Below are positions 1-10,541 of a stretch of 64,000 nt of DNA, piece by piece. The stretch's first letter is position 1, and the number at the start of each line of letters is the position of its first letter. Source of the DNA: Linanthus parryae (taxonomy: Eukaryota > Streptophyta > Magnoliopsida > Ericales > Polemoniaceae); NCBI GenBank assembly GCA_023055425.1, contig JALGPY010000003.1:73259491-73323490 (forward strand). Direction: 5' to 3'. Below the pieces are notes generated by a model. The model was given only the letters and a program-made list of their open reading frames with translations, did no database searches and was not told the origin of the DNA. The position numbers were made by a program, and so were the translations under genes.

Positions 1-1
1 T

Positions 2-1469
2 TTGGTGGAACCACCCAAAGGGGCTCGACCCATAGGGTGCAAGTGGGTCTTCAAGAAGAAGACCGACATGGATGGCAAGGTAGTTGCCTATAAGGGCCAA
101 TTGGTGGCCAAAGGTTATAGACAAATTCATTGTATTGACTATGATGAGACCTTTTCACCAGTCGCCATGACTAAATCCATTCGAATCTTACTTGCTATTG
201 CAGCATACTACGACTATGAGATTTGGCAAATGGATGTCAAAACAGCGTTCCTTTATGGAAACCTCCTTGAGGATGTGTACATGACACAGCCAGAGGGTTT
301 TGAGGATCCAGAGAATGCCAATAAAGTCTGTAAGCTGCAAAGGTCCATTTATGGATTAAAGCAAGCTTCTAGGAGCTGGAATCGACGTTTTGATGACGCG
401 GTCAAAGAGTTTGGCTTCATCAAGAACGAAGATGAGCCTTGTGTTTACAAGAAGGTTAGTGGGAGCTCTATAGTATTTCTGGTCTTGTATGTGGATGACA
501 TACTAATCATTGGCAATGATATTCCTACTCTGCAATCTGTTAAAGATTGGATAGGAAAGTGCTTTGCGATGAAAGACTTAGGAGACGCAGCCTATATACT
601 GGGTATAATGATCTATAGAGATAGATCTAAAAGGTTGCTTGGCCTAAGTCAGAGTACATATATTGACAAGGTGTTGAAGAGGTTCAACATGCAAGATTCC
701 AAGAAGTGATTCTTGCCCATGTCACATGGAGTCACTCTTTCCAAGAATGACTGTCCCTCCAATGAGATGGAGAAGGACCGCATGAGCAGGATACCCTATG
801 CTTCGGCCATAGGATCCATCATGTACGCCATGCTATGTACTAGACCAGACGTATCATACGCGTTGAGTATGGTGAGCAGATATCAGTCCAATCCGGGTGA
901 GAGTCACTGGATTGCTGTCAAGAACATCCTAAAGTACTTGAGAAGAACTAAGGATGTATTCTTGATATTTTGGAGGAATGGAAGAGCTAAGTGTAAAGGG
1001 TTACACTGGCGCAAGCTTCCAAACCGACAAGGATGATTACAGATCGCAGTCTGGATACGTGTTTTGTCTGAATGGAGGAGCTGTGAGCTGGAAGAGTTCC
1101 AAGTAAGGCACAGTTGCTGATTCTACAATAGAAGCTGAGTACATTGCTGCTGCGGAAGCGGCGAAAGAGGCAGTATGGATAAAGAAGTTTATCGCTGAGC
1201 TCGGTGTGGTCCCTAGCATAGTGGATCCCATAGAGTTGTACTGTGACAACTCTGGGGCAATCGCACAGGCGAAGGAACCAAGATCGCACCAAAAGTCAAA
1301 GCATGTACTTAGGAGATTCCATCTCATTCGTGATATGATCGATCGAGGAGATGTGAAGATATGCAAGATTCCGACGGATGACGTGTCAGATCCGCTCACG
1401 AAACCTCTTGCGCAGCGAAAGCATGAAGGGCACTCCAGATCTATAGGCATACGAAATGCGCCAGATTGA
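2..1469 (+). pseudogene. Ty1/copia pol fragment: reverse transcriptase and RNase H
   Basis: This is the 3' part of a copia polyprotein; the 5' part lies outside the window. RT starts in the conserved CKWVFKKKTD segment (about 45-75), continues through MDVKTAFLYGNL and IYGLKQASRSW, and has the catalytic LYVDDIL at about 487-507. The frame stops at TGA 707-709, where other copies here read a Gly codon (KKG-FLPMSHG), so one base change explains it. RNase H follows from 713, shifts frame near 985 and has an in-frame TAA near 1104. It resumes with STIEAEYIAAA and YCDNSGAIA, containing expected catalytic acidic residues, and ends at 1469. Copia pol makes RT/RNase H for cDNA synthesis in virus-like particles; this copy cannot make an intact protein. 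The gene runs into a polypurine tract and LTR, as expected for a 3' end. Confidence 0.95.
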
Positions 1470-1474
1470 CTCTA

Positions 1475-1489
1475 GTGCAAGTGGGAGAC
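1475..1489 (+). other. Polypurine tract of the copia element
   Basis: The purine-rich GTGCAAGTGGGAGAC lies between the pol stop and the TG of the LTR. This is the usual place for the plus-strand primer of LTR retrotransposons. Its reverse complement recurs beside the minus-strand copia LTRs near 29821-29836. Confidence 0.8.
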
Positions 1490-2933
1490 TGTTGGAATAG
1501 ATGCCCTAGAGGCAATCGTAGATTTAGTATGAACAATGTTTTGGCTAGAATATTCATTTATTATTTATGGCGATATTTTATATAATGAAGTCCTTAGATA
1601 AATTGTGTTATTTATCTTAAATATCCCTAGTCCATTATATTGATTAATAGGACAATCAAATATAGACTAGTATGTGGGTAGATTGATATGGAGATATCAA
1701 ATCTAACACATGGGTATGCATTAGGAGTAATGGCATACTGGATTGACCCACGACGAAAAGGATACATTAGATTATGTGAAGTCACAATCACTTTTCATAG
1801 TGCTAATATTATTGCAATCCTTGGACTTGAAGTCACTAGATACTCTAGTTGTGAAATATTGCGCTTTGATGTTATCAAACGTTACACCGTAACTGGGTAA
1901 TCATAAAGGTGGCTATCGGGCGTGATAGGAAGCAAGCTTAGAGATCGTAGTGATGTAGATAGGATTTTTCCCTCCCACATAATGGGGGTAAATATCCACG
2001 GCCACTCGAGGGATGAGGCTTATTGAATGTCTAGCCAGACTCAGATAAATTAATATAGAGATATTAATGTTATCTGCAAGTATAAGCATATTCCCAGGAT
2101 CGAGGAACTATGGATTGGATATACGAGTGTGACTATTTATGTCTCGTGTCCAATCCGGATATGGAGACAAAGGGATAATGCAATATGACATATTGGGCAC
2201 AAAGGTTTGTCGGGATCAGTGACTATTTCTATTTGTTGGGTGGCATGGATGTGTTGCTAGACACCGCTCCATGTTAGTAATAGTTACTACCAACTATATA
2301 GAAACCTATGGGGTCACACGTCAAATAGAGTAGAGCTAGATTTGGGATTAATTAATATGGATTAATTAATAGAAGGATCATTGTGCAACACCTTGCAAAC
2401 TTAGTAGGACTAATTTGCAAAGAAGGGAATAGTTCTAGTCCTCCTAGAACAAGAAAACTCTAATATGGAAACAACAAGGAGTTGTTGGAGTATATATATA
2501 AGAGGCTCTAGCTTCCTTACCACTTGATATGAGTTATTATTAGACATAACAAAAAGAGGGGGAGAGAGCAAAAGAGAGAGCAAGACAAGGAGCTAGGGCC
2601 GAAACCCTAGCCCCCGTCCGCCCCCTCTACCCGACGGCAAAAGGGTGGCCGAGCCCCCTTTGTGCTTTGTTGCTTTGTTGCTTTGATCTTCATCCCTCTT
2701 CCTCCGGGTTCAAGCTAGCACTTGTGGAGAAGGAAGAATCTAGATCTCACCTCTAGACGTGGATCAACCGTAGAGACGAGGACATCATTCTTCGTGTGAT
2801 CTCACAAATCAAAAGGTACACATCTTCTATGACCTTAATCATGTTATGATGTCTCTTCCTGTGATCCTTGGTGGGCTTTGAGTAGGATTAAATTTTTGTT
2901 ATTCCGCTGCGTTACCTACGTCAAAACCCAACA
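1490..2933 (+). repeat. Copia 3' LTR, complete, about 1,444 bp
   Basis: It begins TGTTGGAATAGATGCCC directly after the polypurine tract and ends GTCAAAACCCAACA. Right of it the sequence changes at once into an Athila-like gag gene on the minus strand, so the copia element inserted into that gag. The partner TSD is outside the window (right flank GATAT). Related LTRs are at 12219-12983 plus 22192-22784, 28392-29808 and 11340-12218 (minus), and at 59230-60650 and 60963-62175 (plus). The U5 end carries the motif TTCCGCTGCGTTACC also seen in the 60963-62175 copy. Confidence 0.93.
2491..2502 (+). promoter_or_regulatory. LTR TATA box
   Basis: TATATATATAAG lies inside the LTR, with a conserved GAGGCTCTAG just downstream. 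The 60963-62175 copy has TATAAAGGAGGCTCTAG in the same place (61751 on). Conservation between copies supports this as the element's promoter; the transcription start is inferred to lie about 30 bp downstream. Confidence 0.65.
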
Positions 2934-4304
2934 GATATGCAGTTTAGAGAAGACATTCAAAAAGCGCTTGTATTCCTCAGAATCATCCTTCTTCTTCCTA
3001 GTACGTAATGGGTATGGAAGTTCTGAAGAAGAAGGAGAAGATGAAAGTGGTATCTGAGTATGCTCCTCCTCGTCTGGTGGAGTCATGCCCTTTGATTGGG
3101 GGATCATGACAGGTTTCTTCTCAGAATCGAAGACTTCATGTTCCTTCGCCTTTGAGGCTTCCGCTCTGGCATGACTCGGATATGGAGGATCTGTAAGTGC
3201 AATACCACTTCGAGTGGTAATGGCTTGAGCCTGTCCCTCTGATGTGTCAACAATGCTACCCAGTGCCCTTTGTTCAAGTTGTTCCTTTAGATCTTTTATT
3301 TCTGCTTGAGCAACTTGAAGTGCAATTGCTACAGAGCTGACCTGTGTGGACATGTCTGTCATGTGCTGAGCCATTGTCTTTATTATCCCTGTCATCTGGG
3401 TCAACTCTAATGGTGGTACTGGCAGCTGCTGATGCATCTCTGAAACATTTGCTTCATGCACTACCTCTACCGCATTCACCTGAACAGTGTTATAAGCCAT
3501 CTTTTCATCTCTTACCAGTTCCATGTGCCTGTACTGGTAATCCATGCTCTCTTCTTGCTGAACCAAGCATCTCATCAATGCATATGCCCCTTCATGATCA
3601 CAGCTAAATAATAAGTTTCCCCCAGCTTCTATATCCATCTTGTCTCTATTGGGCTGTCCAAGTGAATCATAGAAGACCTGGATTAACTGTCTCTTGTCAA
3701 TACCATGGTTGGGACATCTACGTAGCAAATGATTGAAGCGATGCCATGCTTTGACAAGTGATTCATCCTTCTTTTGCCTGAACGTCCAGATCTCATTCTG
3801 AAGTTGAATCACACGTGAGATAGGATAAAACTTACTCATGAACAGTGTGACACACTCTTCCCACGATTTGATTGAACAGGATGGCATAGAGTCCAGCCAA
3901 TCCATAGCAGCTCCCTTGAGACAATGAGGAAAGAGCATCAGTTTGAGCGCTTCAGATGTGACCCCACTATATCGAATTAGCCCACAGTGGCTCTGAAATC
4001 TCCCAATGAATGCATGTGGGTCTTCCTCGTCTGTCCCAGCAAAAGTGCACTGATCCTGAGCAAATTGAATTGTGCGCAGCTTGAGACAGAAGGTTTCTGC
4101 CTGAATTGGTGGCACCACAATTGCTGGCTCCCTTCCTTTAAGATCCGCCTCAAATGCCTGGATTATTGCTTTCCCTGATCGATTATATGGCATTGAGGTC
4201 GGGTGCTGTATAGATGTTGCTGCCAATGCTTTCTCTACAGCTTCAGCCACCAAAGCTTGTAGCTGCTCTGTGGTGAGGCTAATATGTCCTTGACCTTCCG
4301 CCAT
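2934..4304 (-). CDS. Athila-like Ty3/gypsy gag, C-terminus truncated by a copia insertion
   Basis: Open frame of about 456 codons starting MAEGQGHISL at 4304; the reading frame extends further upstream but without a better ATG. A retrotransposon gag domain is visible at about residues 85-220, with motifs DEEDPHAFIGRFQSHC, GAAMDWLDSMP, FMSKFYPISRV and AWHRFNHLLRRCPNHG. This 'CPNHG/CPHHG' form is typical of Athila gags. A heptad-rich part (about 320-360) and a polar tail follow. Gag is the structural protein of the particle. The frame is uninterrupted for its whole length, which suggests a fairly recent copy, then ends where the copia LTR begins at 2933. Protease and pol would lie left of the copia insertion. 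It reads away from the tRNA-Asp primer site and LTR on its right. Confidence 0.85.
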
Positions 4305-4416
4305 AGCTACCTGAAAAAGCAACACTAGCACACCCGTGAGGTAAACAGATAGTAACAAAAGAAACTAAAAGAAGTATCCTAAATTAATTTTTAATTAAAC
4401 TAATAAACCGTTTAAT

Positions 4417-4434
4417 TCCCCGGCAACGGCGCCA
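4417..4434 (-). other. Primer-binding site for tRNA-Asp
   Basis: The plus strand reads TCCCCGGCAACGGCGCCA, identical as far as I recall to the 3' end (with CCA) of plant tRNA-Asp, so the minus strand can bind that tRNA. It lies 6 bp inside the LTR at 4441-6103 and upstream of gag. tRNA-Asp priming is known for Athila-type gypsy elements. Confidence 0.85.
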
Positions 4435-4440
4435 AAAACT

Positions 4441-6103
4441 TGACACGAATTCTTATGTGTATGCGCAAGTGCACGGCCAAGTAGTAAAAGTGGAGTATTT
4501 TACGACTCCGAGTATCGAACCCAAGGGAAATAGACGACTACTAGCTAATTAAGAATCAATTAGAAGATACATAAGTGGTTTAAGTTTGAATGTTCGTCGC
4601 CCACAAACAAGCGACTAAATAAAATGAATGTAGAGACAATATTTCTGTATTTTTCAATTAAGAGAATTTAATCAAAGTATGGAGAAAACTAGGCGATCTA
4701 TGAATCACCTACGGTCTTTAGACAGTTCCGGAATTTGTATTGAAACACATTACGCACTAACTGATTATGCCGGGTAATAGCACTTACAATCTTCTGTCGA
4801 TCTCATGTAATTTTACGTAACAGTTTACTTTGGGTCCTGTCGGTCCACCTCCATCTACCGTTACGTTCTAGCTGGCTAGTCAACTTCGTTCACCGGGTCC
4901 TGTCGGTCCACCGATTCACTCACCTAACTAGTTCAACCGAATCTACCCACACATGACTACTCCTATTCATCTCACCTATCGGTCTCAATGATTCGGGTAT
5001 AAAAACATGATCTTATTCGTAACCGGGTTAAGTCTCTGTCAAGCACCCACCTAGTTCACTAACAACTCCGGTTCGCGACTCCCTTGTTGCTAAGAATTAA
5101 ACCTAGATCATGATTTCTAATCAATTAGTTTGTAACATTAAGCTATGAATTCAACTAGTTCATCATCTTGATCTAACATGGTCGTTCCATTCATCACTAA
5201 AACGTGTCAATAGCCTTAGCTTACGGATTCACAATACAAGATGAAGAATAATAAACATTAATTGGATCAAACGCATGAATCAATCAACAAAATCCGGAAA
5301 ATAAGTCTAAGTCATAACCCTAGGCTCTCCATAGAGCCTAACAAAGAAATTAGCTACTCATTGTTATGCTAAAATCACAAGTATTCTCCATAGAATGATA
5401 AAGAGAGGGTAAGAGAAGAATCAAACGATGAAATCGCCAAAGCTTTGGCGAATCCGTGCAATCCCCAAGCTCCTAGGTGCTCTCCAATGGCTCCCGTACG
5501 TGAATCTTATCCTATTAGGTCTTCTCTCCCCGTTTTTTACCAGCTGGGCACGCTTCTTAATGTTATTTTGCCGAAATTGCACTTCAGCCCCTCTACTTTG
5601 TAATTCTTGGACAGAATTATTTGCTGATTTTGCGCGGGCTGTATCTCCCTCATACGAACTCGTATTTGGGCCTACCATATACCGTTGGAAAGATACGGAT
5701 GTCTACTTTCCAATGCCGCAAGCCTTGCTTCAAAATTCTTTGTAGATTTTTCTGGGCATCGAAAAGAGTGCAGGCTGGTCCTGTGTGACTTTTCCAACTT
5801 TTCTTCGTTTGTGCGTCTCCTTTTCTCCTCTTCATCTAGCTCCATTCAAAGCATATCCAAGCACCTCATAATCTCCATTGCACCTATTTTGCCTGAGATA
5901 CACAACACTAAACAACCCGTGCAATTATCATAGCAAATATGAGAGAAAACTTGCACAAATAAGCTAGAAACACAACTTTTCACTCTTAGGCTTATACATC
6001 ATCTAATTCACATATTTGTGCAAATATAGCATATAAATCATGTGAAATAAGCCTATTACAAGTAATATGGAAGTATAAAGATAACTCCTAAAGAGAGTTA
6101 TCA
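4441..6103 (-). repeat. Athila-like 5' LTR, about 1,663 bp
   Basis: On the minus strand it begins TGATAACTCTC and ends GTGTCA. Internal landmarks shared with the LTRs at 12984-14602, 16629-18187, 20534-22191 and 62810-64000 are TATGCGCAAGTGCACGG near its 3' end, GAGAAAACTAGGCGATCTATG, and several GGTCCTGTCGGTCCAC-like blocks. The right flank (ATAAT, 6104-6108) should be one TSD copy; the other is outside the window. Confidence 0.88.
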
Positions 6104-6299
6104 ATAATGTTCGTGCATGAAACAAATTCCGTACCGATGACGTACAAACATTGGCGTGACAAATAATTGGACAGTTAATGAAAACACGAGCTTCCAAAAT
6201 AACTAGGTCGATTTATTACACATGACTTCATTACATGGACTGAAGCCTAACACTTGAAAATAAACACAATATCGACCAAATTGCCCCGATGTCCCCTTC
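6104..6299. other. Intergenic DNA between the Athila-like LTR and the Myb-like gene
   Basis: No coding potential is visible. Its right part could be 3' UTR of the minus-strand gene ending at 6300. This is the first non-retrotransposon DNA in the window. Confidence 0.4.
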
Positions 6300-6778
6300 C
6301 TACTCACTCCCGTTACCCTGAGCAATTTCGGTGGTGTCAATGACGTCGGGAGCAGTCGCGATGTTAGCAGTTGGGTCAAAGTAGGGAAGATCGAACAGGT
6401 TGCAAAGGATAGCCTCGTTACCCTCGATGAAGAAAGGGAGACGATACGGACGCTGGGGATTCACATTATCCACCGCAGCTTCATCAGGGGCTCCCACGGC
6501 ACGTACCCACGCTTTGAACGCCCTCTTCAGGTGTTCGTAATGGTTTCGATAAACCATCTCGGTCTGGTGAACTCCGGTCCGAGTGAACCAAGTCTGGCTG
6601 ATATTGTGGTATACCATTCTAAAAAAAACAGCCCACGCATCTGGCGGCGGTCCTTCTCAGCGAGCAGTAGTTCAATGAACAAACGCCATTCCTCTGACCC
6701 CCATTCTTCACGTGTCGCAATAACTCTCATGCGCACATTTCGGGAGAGATGGACAGGCTCAGCACCGTTCGCAGCCAT
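6300..6778 (-). pseudogene. Probable Myb/SANT-like DNA-binding domain protein, frameshifted
   Basis: Translation starts at ATG 6778 in a good plant context (AACGATGGCTGC). Frame 1 gives EEWRLFIELLLAEKDRRQMRGLFF. The matching continuation is in another frame, from 6617 down to the stop at 6300, and includes TRTGVHQTEMVYRNHYEHLKRAFKAW. Together they resemble the Myb/SANT-like domain of plant transposase-related and LIMYB-like proteins (W/F helix, F-x-x-M, TG-x-x-x-T, N-H-x-x-L-K). The frame change falls at an A8 run (6621-6628), so one base indel, real or a sequencing error, is the simplest cause. The tail is acidic and Asp/Asn rich. A TATA box lies about 180 bp upstream. It is either a short host gene or the Myb partner of a Harbinger-type transposon; no transposase was seen beside it. 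Confidence 0.5.
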
Positions 6779-6955
6779 CGTTTACGCCTAAAATAGAACA
6801 AAATTTTTGTATATAAGCGAAACAGATCAACAAACCACGAGGGAAAAAAATTAAATAAGAGGGTAGGAACGAACAACATAGAGAGAGAGTTTTCTTCTAT
6901 TGTTTGCCAAAAGCTGATAGTTGTGTGTGGGTGATCTGGTGAACAATCGAAGCTC

Positions 6956-6963
6956 TTTAAATA
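6956..6963 (-). promoter_or_regulatory. TATA box for the Myb/SANT-like gene
   Basis: The minus strand reads TATTTAAA, about 178 bp before ATG 6778. Between them a pyrimidine-rich stretch ending in TTTTAG sits just before the ATG, which could be a 5' UTR intron acceptor. Confidence 0.45.
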
Positions 6964-6979
6964 GGCAGAAGGCAATCAT

Positions 6980-8236
6980 GGAGCATGTAGACCAGGGCAA
7001 CGGTACACTTGACCCGGACACCGGAAATGTACCCTTTGCTGAAAACCGATGCCCGGGGTTATCAGACGTCGCACCGGTTATGCCCGATACATTTTTTTAT
7101 TCTGTTGAAATGACCGGTGCCAGGGTATGTAATACCGTTGCAACAGATACAACAAAAACCCAAAAAAAATCAAACGCATCCAAACATCGGTGTTTATATC
7201 TTAATAAAATCAAAAAGCGAGCCATCCAAACTAACCCAACTGATTGAGTTGAGTGGTATTGAATTGGATTGGGTGATTTTAGGATTGAGTCAATTCGACT
7301 TTGAAGGAGATTCATTCCTGCTAGAGGGAAATTGGGGGTGGAAGACTATTGTGGTGTATATTTAGGCTGAAGAATATGGGGCCATGTTTGGTTTTTGGCT
7401 TGTGAACTGAGTATTGGATTCACAAGCCAAAACAGTCTAAGGCCAGTGTTTTTTGGTAGTACGATTGAGGTAAGTATGATTATTACCAAGGCCACTCTAA
7501 GATCTCTAACGGAGGACTATTAAATACCTGCACTGCTTTTGATTGTTCACAAAATTACTTAGCTGTCCTTGCTATATAAGATTTATACAGCACTGCTTTT
7601 GATTGAAACAGCATGTGCTTTCTCTCTTTGATTGTGAATGTTAGATCAATGAGTTGATTGGGGCACCCTATGAAATCTACAGATCCGATGGTAACAATTG
7701 TAGATTGACGCCAATGTTTTGTTCAGTGTGAACAATTGGTACCACATAACAGTCATATGATCCTTTTGTGGCAGAAAATGGAAAAGAGAACATAACAGTC
7801 AACATGATAGCATAAAACTGGGAATACCAAATCAGTATACACATGATAATTTCAGCGAATCCACATGATATTTTTAGGGGAACCAGATATGTTTGAAATG
7901 TTCTCTTTGTCCGCATATCTGTCAGGGTACTTTAGGAGTTGTGTAACTATAGTACTTGTTTGTTTCCCCTGTTTCTTGAATCTGGGTACTGCCTTCAAGA
8001 TTTGGTTTGTGTGTAAAGGAGGGAGCTTTCTTGCAATTTGAGCATCTTTGTAGTGACAAAAACCTGTACTCACAAACGAAATATGTCAAGGTAAAGAGTA
8101 AACATAAGTTACATAAATAGAAGAAATTTTCAGTTGAGCTCGTATAGAGCAGAGTGATGCATTGCTAGTCTTGATTGGCTTTAGTTATTGCTAAAATTTG
8201 TCATTTTGAGCTGATTGACCTTGCTTGTTGCTTTCA
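6980..8236. other. Noncoding stretch without a recognisable gene
   Basis: AT-rich sequence with only short chance frames. The one clear structure is the 14-bp inverted repeat at 7393-7432. Nothing else is supported. Confidence 0.4.
7393..7432. repeat. Perfect 14-bp inverted repeat
   Basis: TTTTGGCTTGTGAA at 7393-7406 is the exact reverse complement of TTCACAAGCCAAAA at 7419-7432, with a 12-bp loop. It could be the core of a small foldback element: GGCCATG-TTTGG-like sequence lies on its left and GGCCAGTGTTTTTTGG on its right. Confidence 0.6.
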
Positions 8237-8237
8237 G

Positions 8238-8348
8238 GTTTTTGGAGAACTTTCAAGCATACCAGAATTATGCAAGAGACTATGTAATGAGAAGTTTGGC
8301 ACTGCCAAACATATGAAGGAGACTTGCTTGTTTCTTCCCGGCTTTTAG
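8238..8348 (+). pseudogene. Exon-like gene fragment of unknown function
   Basis: A pyrimidine-rich tract ending TTGCTTTCAG looks like a 3' splice site. It is followed by a 36-codon frame starting VFGELSSIPELCKRLCNEKF and ending CLFLPGF before TAG at 8346-8348. Amino-acid use looks protein-like rather than random. No upstream exon was found and I do not recognise the family. It lies just left of a CACTA-type end, so it may be a transposon gene remnant or a captured host exon. Confidence 0.35.
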
Positions 8349-8569
8349 TTGTATAATCGAATGTAATGCACTGCCAAACTTATTTGCTTCGGATCATTTG
8401 AATTCAAACTCATTTGAATTTGTAATTAGATTGATACTTTTATGGAAATTTGAAGTATGTAGCTTGATATGATTTTGGATTTGATTGTAATGCAAGTGAA
8501 TTGTCTCTTTGTGGTGTTGGGACAGTATTGTTTTAAAATTTACATTTGTAGGTAGTAAATGTAGTTGTT

Positions 8570-8796
8570 AAAACTCCTTCTGAGCACATAATTTTGTCGA
8601 AAAAATTAGGTTTTAGGGAGGAAATTTGTTATAGGGAGAAAATTAAGTTCTAAAAGACTCTTTCAAGGACAAACTTTTTTGTCCCAAGAGGTACTTTTAG
8701 GGAGGAAATATAGTTTTGGAGAGGAAATTAAGTTATAAAAAATTATTTTTGAGGATAAATCATTTTTTCCCAACAGGTACTTTTTAGGGAGGATTT

Positions 8797-8835
<39 letters not shown>

Positions 8836-9136
8836 TTCGGGAGGAAAGTAAGTTGTGTAAAATTTTTTTTAAGGACAAAATTTTCCTTGTTAAATGTACT
8901 ATCTAGAGACGAAATTTGTTATAAATTTTGCAACAAAACATACGATTTTTTTTTTTTTGCCAAAAAAGATGCCTTCTGAGACAATTTCAAAATTTTGTCA
9001 AAAAAACTTTCCCGGATAGACTTTTGGCCACAAACTGCGCGACGAAACATTTTCGTCTCAAATTACTTTTAAGGAGGAAAAAATGATATTTAGCTACAAA
9101 AAATGTTTGTCCCTAAATGGCTAATTCCTTGTAGTG
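8570..9136 (-). mobile_element. CACTA-type DNA transposon end (remnant)
   Basis: The right end reads, on the minus strand, CACTACAAGGAATTAG, matching the CACTACAA ends of plant En/Spm elements. Inward are several copies of a subterminal motif (TACTTTTAGGGAGGAAAT and variants near 8690, 8775 and 9063; GGACAAA/TTTGTCC pairs). A poly-T run occupies about 8799-8829. I found no matching left end, so this is a one-ended remnant or the left end is degraded. Confidence 0.5.
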
Positions 9137-9295
9137 AACAGACGATTCGCATGATTGTTTTATTCATTGTGACTAGCAGTTATAACTCAGTAAACACCAT
9201 TAAGGAAAATTAAATTTATCTTTTATGTTCGGCTACTGAGTAGAACAGTAACAAAAACGAATCGCATTGTGGTCAAGAACTAGGATAACCATATA

Positions 9296-9550
9296 CCACT
9301 CCGTCCCCGGCGATTTCTATCATTTAGACTTTTTCACCCGTAACTAGGTCACTTTAACCCGCTGATTTGGATCGCAAAACGATGTAATTTTTTGATATTT
9401 TTTACAGTCTTGTAGAATAAGAGTTATTACACAACATTACAAAGAGTTATTTAAAATTTTTAAAATTTTACTATCCAAATCACAGGATCAAAATGACCCA
9501 ATCAATAGTGATAAAAGTCCAAATAGTGCAAAAGAGTTGGGACGGAGTGA
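9296..9550. mobile_element. Stowaway-like MITE, 255 bp
   Basis: The ends are CCACTCCGTCCC and GGGACGGAGTGA, inverted repeats matching in 11 of 12 bases, flanked by TA on both sides (9294-9295 and 9551-9552). Size, TA target and CTCCGTCCC ends fit Stowaway/Tc1-mariner MITEs. No coding frame inside. Confidence 0.8.
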
Positions 9551-9948
9551 TATTATTGTTTATTTGTGATGAAAACGCGTAAGAGAACAAATGTTACTAG
9601 CACTAGTACAATTGAAACCTTTACAAATTTCTTGATTTCCCGTGTAACTTGGAAGCAAACATATCATCATGTTTTATGTAAATTTCTAAATTCAGTGAAT
9701 CATCTGCTGATTGAGTGTTAAAGAAATCATTTGAAAATAATTACTTCGCATCTTATAAACTGTAGAAAGCAATCAACGCAAAGAAGTAAACACAAATTGT
9801 TTAACGGCTTAATAAGAAGATTATTTCATTAAATCACCAAAACTTGAACCATAACCATCTTGCCTACATTAGACGATAATAAAATTCTCAAAATAAAGAC
9901 ATACTTTCTAACCCATAATACTTGATACTACTACATGGAAACCTTTCC
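9551..9948. other. Intergenic DNA and probable 3' UTR of the glycine-rich gene
   Basis: AT-rich with no coding frame. The part next to 9949 (about 9830-9948) is probably 3' UTR of the minus-strand gene. Confidence 0.4.
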
Positions 9949-10173
9949 TCATTTACCCTTGCTAGAACCATGAAGACCAGAGAAGTAACCCTGTGGGTTA
10001 CTCTCAAACCCAGCCCTTGAAATGTAGGCTCCGCCTCCTCCCGGGGCCTTCATTGCTCCAGAACCTCCTCCGCTGACACCTCCACCACCGCTGCCTTTAG
10101 AAGAGGAGTTTCCTCCACCACCTCCTCCGCCCTTGCTTCCACCACCGCCACCACCTTTGCCGCCTCCACCCAT
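9949..10173 (-). CDS. Small glycine-rich protein (74 aa)
   Basis: Starts at ATG 10173. A longer frame to 10191 begins with TTG and is not used here. The protein has a Gly/Lys-rich N-terminal half (MGGGGKGGGGGG, then GGG/Ser/Lys blocks) and a compact C-terminus APGGGGAYISRAGFESNPQG followed by YFSGLHGSSKGK. The C-terminal motif is not low complexity and recurs, to my knowledge, in short plant glycine-rich proteins of unknown role. No signal peptide or membrane segment is visible, so secretion is not supported. A TATATATA box lies about 100 bp upstream. One exon, no breaks; this is the clearest intact host gene in the window. Function unknown. Confidence 0.8.
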   Translation of the reverse strand: MGGGGKGGGGGGSKGGGGGGGNSSSKGSGGGGVSGGGSGAMKAPGGGGAYISRAGFESNPQGYFSGLHGSSKGK

Positions 10174-10270
10174 TTGCAAAATTGTTTTCAACTAGCTAAT
10201 CTTCTTTTGACTGAATTGGAACTGGTAACAGATTGTTATTGGGATGAGGAGGGAAGGGTTGGGAGTGTCC

Positions 10271-10278
10271 TATATATA
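10271..10278 (-). promoter_or_regulatory. TATA box of the glycine-rich protein gene
   Basis: TATATATA in the context CTCTATATATAGGAC on the minus strand, 98 bp before the ATG. The spacing allows a 5' UTR of about 65 nt. Confidence 0.7.
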
Positions 10279-10466
10279 GAGGGAAGATGAAACTTGGTAA
10301 TCAATTTTACTATGCATTAAATCGTTCTAGTAAACATAAAAGTCTTTTCTTTTTTCACTCTCCATATTTGGTTTCAAATAATCCCGTAATTAGCCTTGGA
10401 AATTGTGTCATATTGCATGAATAGATGAAAAGCCAAGCACAGAGTTTTTGATTCATTGAATAGACT

Positions 10467-10468
<2 letters not shown>

Positions 10469-10538
<70 letters not shown>
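10469..10538. repeat. (AT)n microsatellite, about 35 units
   Basis: Uninterrupted AT dinucleotides over about 70 bp, about 190 bp upstream of the glycine-rich gene's TATA box. Confidence 0.97.

Positions 10539-10541
<3 letters not shown>

Noticed and set aside
1037..1450. 137-codon minus-strand frame opposite copia RNase H
   Set aside because: Shadow of the plus-strand pol gene; its codons follow the RNase H sequence in reverse.
10174..10191. Longer start for the glycine-rich protein
   Set aside because: The extension begins with TTG, not ATG; the first ATG is at 10173.
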